Assembly (NCBI GenBank): GCA_907163375.1
Contig: CAJQUW010011508.1
Location: 434,001 to 498,000 of the forward strand
Origin: Prostheceraeus crozeri
Lineage: Eukaryota > Platyhelminthes > Polycladida > Euryleptidae
Length of the DNA: 64,000 bases
Direction of reading: 5' to 3'
Shown in pieces: positions 59,893 through 64,000 of this stretch. Each line of letters starts with the position of its first letter. Positions within the stretch are counted from its first letter, which is position 1. The notes below the pieces were generated by a model. It worked only from the letters and a program-made list of their open reading frames with translations, was not told where the DNA came from and searched no databases. Both the position numbers and the translations under genes were made by a program.

Positions 59893-60244
59893 CCTTCGCT
59901 TGTCAAGATATCTACCTCTGCCATTTTTATAATTTTTTGTAAATTCTTTTCCACAGTAATAACATTTTGTTTCATTAATAAAATTTAATTTTTCTTTTTC
60001 TGTTAATGGCATCATTGGTATATTTGTTTCAAGCAATTGTGAAAAACGTCCTTGTAATTCTTCTACTTTCTTTGTAAACATTTCTGAACTATCTTCACCA
60101 TAGTATTGAAAATATTCTGATTTTTTATAATTCAGGATAATTTGAGTGAATGTACATTCCCCAACATAATGGTTTTTGTTCAAATAAATATTTTTCTTTA
60201 CTTTGTTCAGAATTATCATTTTCAGAATTATCATTTTCAGAATC

Positions 60245-60275
60245 GGGCGAAGCCCTGGAAGACATCTCCGATGTC
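60245..60275. repeat. paired palindromes in PolB region
   Basis: GGGCGAAGCCC (60245-60255) is followed closely by GACATCTCCGATGTC (60261-60275), each a short stem-loop. On the - strand they encode EMSSRASP. Confidence 0.85.
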
Positions 60276-61796
60276 CCGTGCTTTTGTGTCATATTAACAT
60301 TATATGCTTCGAAATCACAATAAATAGTAAAGGGTACTTTATTTTTCAAATAATGTCTATTATATATTAAATAATCATCTTTAGGAAAAGTATTTTCAAC
60401 CGCTTCATTTTGTTGGCAATTCTCCAAATGTCTATTCATTTCTTCTTTAGTTCTAAAGCTCGTCATACATTGGAGACAAGGAAAATTAGCATTATCTGAA
60501 GTTTTTGTAAATATAGAAACATCTTTACACAATATAAAATGACCCTGATAATATAATATATTCGCTTGTGCTGGTTGTTTTGTTTGTTTTAATTTTTCAA
60601 ATTTATCTTTATATATTTCATGTGTTTCATCAATTTCTTTTGTAAGATTAAATGTATTTCGATGAAAATTTTGATTTAATATTTGTAACTGATAACTATA
60701 TTCTTTATTATATTGTTCTTTATATTGCTGTAGACATTTTTTAAAGATTCATTTATTTTTTGATTGGTTTCATTTTCTTCATTATTTAATTCTTTATTGT
60801 CTTCATTTAATTTTTGAATCGTTTCTATCTTATTTTGATATTTATGGCCATATTCTTGTACTAATATTTTTGTTTGTTGTTGATAATCTGTTTTACATTT
60901 TTGTAAACTTTCATTTAAATTTTGTAATTTTTGTTGATATTCTAAAGATAAAGATGAATATTTGTAATTATAATCATCATTACGTCCTTTATAATTATTA
61001 TGATTAATCATTATTGGTGATAATGTTTTAACAATTTCAAATTTTTCAGTACATATTATATTTCCTTGGTTAAAAATATTATGATGCATGTAATTTCCCC
61101 TATCATTATATACTATTTCACATTGAATAAATTTTTATTATTCAAATAAAATTTTTTTTTAATCTGAGTAAAGTGGAGTAATTTTACCAATAGAAACATA
61201 ATTCACATTTAATTCAAAAACATTTCTATTAAATTTTTATTCTTTTTATGAAACTTTTTTAACCTATTATAATCATATGGAAATTCATGTAAGCCATCAG
61301 AAAGATCAAATTCATTTATGTATTCTTCTTTATTGTAATGACTTAGTCTTTCTTTATGATATTCTGCAGGATGTAAATGTGCTATAATACTCCACAGAAA
61401 ACAATAATCATCTTCATTTTTTATGTTGATTATTTGTGGTGAACTGAAAGGTAAAGGAACATAACTACCACCAGTATTATTTTTATATTTATCAATTACT
61501 ATTTTCTTAGATAGTATTTTAACAAATCTCCAACCAGATTCACGTAACTGGGCTTCAATTATACAATTTTCTAATTTAAGTATCATCGATTCAAATATGG
61601 GTTGTATATCATTTACATTATGAATTTCTTGTGAATTCGTAAAATGTCCTTGTATTATTTCTTCAGGAATTCCATCAGGTCCATTTTTTGTATAAAGTAC
61701 TTCTACATTCATATAACATTTGAAAGATTTCTTAAATATATTATAAAAGTTGGTTAGAATATCAGAAAAAGTTTCATCGGTTTCATTATGTTCAAC

Positions 61797-61987
61797 GGGC
61801 GAAGCCCTGGAACCTTCGGTTCGAACCGATTCATTAAATAAATATTTTATATCTGTTATGGGCGAAGCCCTAGAACCTTCGGTTCGTTCGGCTTCATCGG
61901 TTCGTTCAGCTTCATCTGTTTTTTTAATTTCGTTAAATTCATCAGTATCGCTAAATATATATCTTCCATCTGGTACGGGCCAATCCC
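61797..61987. repeat. cluster of three GGGCGAAGCCC palindromes
   Basis: GGGCGAAGCCC at 61797-61807 and 61860-61870, and a mutated GGGCCAATCCC at 61977-61987. Each is followed by TGGAACCTTCGGTT or TAGAACCTTCGGTT. On the - strand they encode the repeated peptide TEGSRASP (twice) and TEGSRDWP (once). The unit is about 24-30 bp and stays in frame. Confidence 0.9.
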
Positions 61988-62399
61988 TAGAACCTTCGGT
62001 TTGTATGGTCTCATCTTCACTATTAAAAACTTTTTTATATTTTGAATGTGAATAATCATCAAACATTTTTTTAACTTTTATATCAGTAGGCAATGTTTCT
62101 AGATAGTTTTTATAACTATTTAATTTTAATATATTTCCTTCATCAACTCGATCTACATTTTGTAAATGCAATTTACTATTTAAATGAGATTGATAACTTC
62201 TTTTTGTTTGCAACTTTTTTTTACATAAGACACAATAAAACTTAGTATTTTCCATTTTTTTATTTTTTAAAGAAAAAATTGTGTTTTAATTTTAGATATA
62301 AACATTCTAATATCAAGGACTTGAGAGTTAATATATATCATTATATATTTCACGTTCTTTAGTTATTTTATTTTCTTTATCATATAACGTTTTATAATA

Positions 62400-62816
62400 T
62401 TAAGTTTTATCATATAACGTTTTATCAAAAGATAATTTAAATTTATTTTCACTAACTATTGATTCTTCATCATCATCAATTGATTCTTCATCATCATCAT
62501 AAATTGTTTCTTCAACATCATAAATTACACTTTTTGGTATAGGATGCCATTCCCTGATAGGATACCATTCTCTTATTGGAATATCTAACTCTAAATTACA
62601 TTTTTTATCTGATAATAATATAATAGAGAAAAATATCGGTCTTTGATCTCTTTTGGAAAATTTAATAACACCACCATAATCTGAATCACTTTTAGTTTTT
62701 ATTAAAGATGATAAAATTTTAAATTGATTAGATGTAAATCCTAATTTAAATTTTGTAGACCCGACACATAGTTGTCTAACAGTATCTTCAACTATTCCAT
62801 CATTATTATTTTCCAT
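62400..62816 (-). CDS. small acidic-tailed protein, clamp-like candidate
   Basis: 138 residues. The N-terminal ~75 residues (STKFKLGFTSNQFKILSSLI, then VIKFSKRDQRPIFFSIILL) have the helix-plus-strands pattern of the last part of a PCNA-type sliding clamp, where a short helix is followed by S-D-x-V-I-F and P-x-F-F-S-I strands. Then comes an inserted repeat, PIREWYPIREWHPIP, and a tail of D and E (YDDDEESIDDDEESI). It lies just upstream, in the polymerase direction, of the PolB region on the same strand, a fitting place for a replication helper. The assignment is a low-confidence inference; it may be an unrelated accessory protein. Confidence 0.4.
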   Translation of the reverse strand: MENNNDGIVEDTVRQLCVGSTKFKLGFTSNQFKILSSLIKTKSDSDYGGVIKFSKRDQRPIFFSIILLSDKKCNLELDIPIREWYPIREWHPIPKSVIYDVEETIYDDDEESIDDDEESIVSENKFKLSFDKTLYDKT

Positions 62817-62986
62817 TGTAAGAAAATGAAAATTAGATAAATTTTGATTATATGTAGTATTAATATCATGTTGAGATATAAATTTTTCTTCACTTAAATT
62901 TTTATAATTACTAATATTTTTATAATCTTTTTTACCATTTACACCTTTTTCAGATGTTTCAGAATCATCGTCTATGTTATAATCAT

Positions 62987-63751
62987 CTATATTATTATCA
63001 TTATTATTATAAGATTCTTTAAAATTATTATTATAAGATTCTTTAAAATTTTTATGATTATGATTATGGTCATTGTCCGCATATAAAGTTTTTCTTGTTG
63101 AGCTAAACCATTTATATAAGATTTTAACAAATTAATATTTAAATTTGAATATAATCCTATATAAGTATCATCATCATATCTTTGGGGCATTTCTAATGTT
63201 TCTTGTTTATAAATTGTATCTCTGTAATAAACTTGGCATAATAATTCTTCATTATGTTTTTTACTTTCTATATAAATATTATATTGGTTTTGTTCATCAA
63301 CAAATAATCTAATTTTTTCTTTTGAAAAGGATTTTAATTTTTTAACTAATTCTTTAATATTGATATAATTGATAATTTTATTTTCTATCCACTCAGTATT
63401 ACTAATCGGTAAAACTGCTCTAATGAATCCATAAACATTATTATGACCAATGATTACCATATTTTCTTTATTCAATTCTGCATACGCAACATCATTATAT
63501 TTACTTACAATCTCCATAAATTTTATAAATGGATCACCTGGAAAAATACAATAATTAGTTTCAATAGAAGGTAAACCTTTAGTCTGTTCTCTAAATATTT
63601 CTGCTTGTAATTCGAATAAAAGATTTACATCTATACATGGATTATTATTATTATTATCAAAACATTTATTTTCAAATCCCGTTGATCTCGTCGAATAAGA
63701 AGAACAGGATGAAACGGGCGAATATAATTTTTTTAAATTTGGATATTCCAT
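62987..63751 (-). CDS. PCNA-like N-terminal domain candidate
   Basis: 254 residues, first - strand gene from the divergent spacer at 63.75-63.85 kb. The N-terminus is serine-rich and low in complexity. From about residue 70 the pattern is that of the first domain of a sliding clamp: FIKFMEIVSKYNDVAYAELN, ENMVIIGHNNVYGFIRAVLP, then YINIKELVKKLKSFSKEKIR, LFVDEQNQYNIYI. In PCNA the matching segments are a helix, a strand ending in the M-D-SHV region, and G-N--S-SKIL followed by I-L--DE--D-L-I. The C-terminal 25 residues are a low-complexity run of isoleucines from an ATT repeat. No database match could be made here; an alternative is an uncharacterised structural protein. Confidence 0.4.
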   Translation of the reverse strand: MEYPNLKKLYSPVSSCSSYSTRSTGFENKCFDNNNNNPCIDVNLLFELQAEIFREQTKGLPSIETNYCIFPGDPFIKFMEIVSKYNDVAYAELNKENMVIIGHNNVYGFIRAVLPISNTEWIENKIINYINIKELVKKLKSFSKEKIRLFVDEQNQYNIYIESKKHNEELLCQVYYRDTIYKQETLEMPQRYDDDTYIGLYSNLNINLLKSYINGLAQQEKLYMRTMTIIIIIKILKNLIIIILKNLIIIMIII

Positions 63752-63855
63752 TTTTTTATTTTTATTAGAAAAAAATTTATTTTTTTATTTTTATTAGAAA
63801 AAATTTTATTTTTTTTCTCATTATATAAAAAATTTTATTTTTTTATTGTTAAAAA
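63752..63855. promoter_or_regulatory. divergent A/T-rich promoter spacer
   Basis: 104 bp, almost only A and T, between the - strand gene starting at 63751 and the + strand gene starting at 63856. It contains a direct repeat of TTTTTTTATTTTTATTAGAAAAA (two copies, 63751-63773 and 63774-63801 with slight change) and ends TTGTTAAAAAATG. It must serve both genes, so a bidirectional promoter is likely. Confidence 0.5.
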
Positions 63856-64000
63856 ATGATGCTACCAAATGTTGGTGGAGGTGCATATATCCCGAATAAT
63901 CGTGAATCAGAAATAGAAATAGAAAATTATATCATGAAAACTGGAGACGTTTTATCTGGTCCATTGCATCTTTCTATTCTTCCGCAACAAAATACAAAGT
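63856..64000 (+). CDS. start of a phage-fibre-like protein gene, cut by window edge
   Basis: The first 48 codons: MMLPNVGGGAYIPNN, an acidic EIEIEN stretch, then YIMKTGDVLSGPLHLSILP and QQNTK at the edge. The MKTGDVLSGPLHL segment matches the short motif that opens fibre or shaft repeats in phage tail fibres (GGTMTGPLTL ... P ... A-KKYVD). Similar motifs are found, as I recall, in putative fibre proteins of invertebrate Polinton-like elements. The start follows the leader TTGTTAAAAAATG. If right, it would be the attachment protein; most of it lies outside the window. Confidence 0.5.
   Translation, partial: MMLPNVGGGAYIPNNRESEIEIENYIMKTGDVLSGPLHLSILPQQNTK

Larger units (their letters stand above)
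57678..62255 (-). mobile_element. protein-primed type DNA polymerase B region, broken
   Basis: Family B DNA polymerase part of the element, reading right to left, about 1.5 thousand codons. In order: a C2H2 zinc finger (FYCVLCKKKLQTKRSYQSHL) at the N-terminal end; a NIKNEDDYCFLWSIIAHLHP block typical of Polinton polymerase N-termini; a glutamine/lysine-rich coiled part around 60.7-61.0 kb; a second zinc finger (FPCLQCMTSF); the exonuclease motif FTIYCDFEAYN; palm motif A DFNSLYSSCM; motif B KLMNNAFYGKT; motif C HFTDTDSVF; and a TEPF ending. All polymerase and the first exonuclease landmarks are present. The region has about half a dozen breaks, so this copy is treated as a fossil. Several GSRASP-coding palindromes lie inside it. 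Confidence 0.88.
53558..64000. mobile_element. Polinton/adintovirus-like element, left part
   Basis: A compact, intronless, much more AT-rich block that starts near 53558 and runs past the window. The parts seen are typical of Polintons and adintoviruses: protein-primed-type PolB, an A32/FtsK-like packaging ATPase and a putative minor capsid protein, with small accessory genes. Integrase, protease and major capsid genes are not in the visible part and would be expected to the right. The left boundary is inferred from the composition change and from an AGTAATGGG start; the target duplication cannot be checked because the right end is missing. The polymerase region is broken about half a dozen times, while several smaller genes look whole. 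That suggests a fairly recent fossil. Confidence 0.8.

Noticed and set aside
61750-62062. Open frames with GEALEPSVR repeats
   Set aside because: Shadow frames of the GSRASP-coding palindromes in the PolB region.
53558-64000. Bacterial or phage contamination joined to an animal sequence
   Set aside because: PolB with Polinton-type N-terminal zinc fingers, an A32-like ATPase and lack of bacterial ribosome-binding sites fit a eukaryotic virus-like element. The fibre-like motif alone does not make it phage.

Overview
The window reads as an AT-rich animal (metazoan) genome, probably a non-vertebrate. It has one spliced host gene with very long introns, many decayed transposons, and the first ~10.4 kb of a Polinton/adintovirus-like element that runs off the right edge. 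I cannot name the phylum. The host gene is a copper-transporting P1B-type ATPase of the ATP7 family on the + strand. Six exons are recognisable (17259-17514, 30623-30843, 49521-49682, 50869-51144, 51857-52090, 52322-52456). Each has GT/AG borders, all phases fit, and their order matches human ATP7A/ATP7B from the second half of HMA domain 4 to the start of the actuator domain. Earlier HMA exons and the catalytic exons (TGE, CPC, DKTG) are not in the window.

Layout: 1-17.2 kb is upstream intron or 5' sequence. It holds a retroelement tail, a hAT-like element with 8-bp target duplications, a LINE tail, a mariner with ~150-bp inverted ends, a 200-bp element with inverted arms around a tRNA-like Pol III promoter, a Tc1/mariner-like transposase fossil and a 428-bp hAT MITE. 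Intron 17.5-30.6 kb holds LINE tails, a Penelope-like reverse transcriptase fossil, a tRNA-Ser-like sequence between direct repeats, a 5'-truncated CR1/L2-like LINE and a TTA-flanked MITE. Intron 30.8-49.5 kb holds an RTE-like LINE with an internal inverted duplication, a run of foldback elements, an 895-bp hAT element with a perfect 8-bp target duplication, and another LINE tail. Short introns separate the membrane-domain exons.

From about 53.56 kb the sequence changes to a denser, much more AT-rich, intronless region. It holds a membrane-hairpin protein, a conserved-tail protein, a putative minor capsid protein and an A32/FtsK-like packaging ATPase on +. On - it holds a long protein-primed-type PolB region and two small genes that I suggest look like a sliding clamp. 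At the right edge starts a + gene with a phage-fibre-like motif. Short GC-rich palindromes (GGGCGAAGCCC type, read in frame as GSRASP peptides) and a 4 x 21-bp hairpin repeat are scattered through it. It apparently lies in an ATP7 intron. The PolB region is broken, so this copy is treated as a fossil, though several of its other frames look whole.
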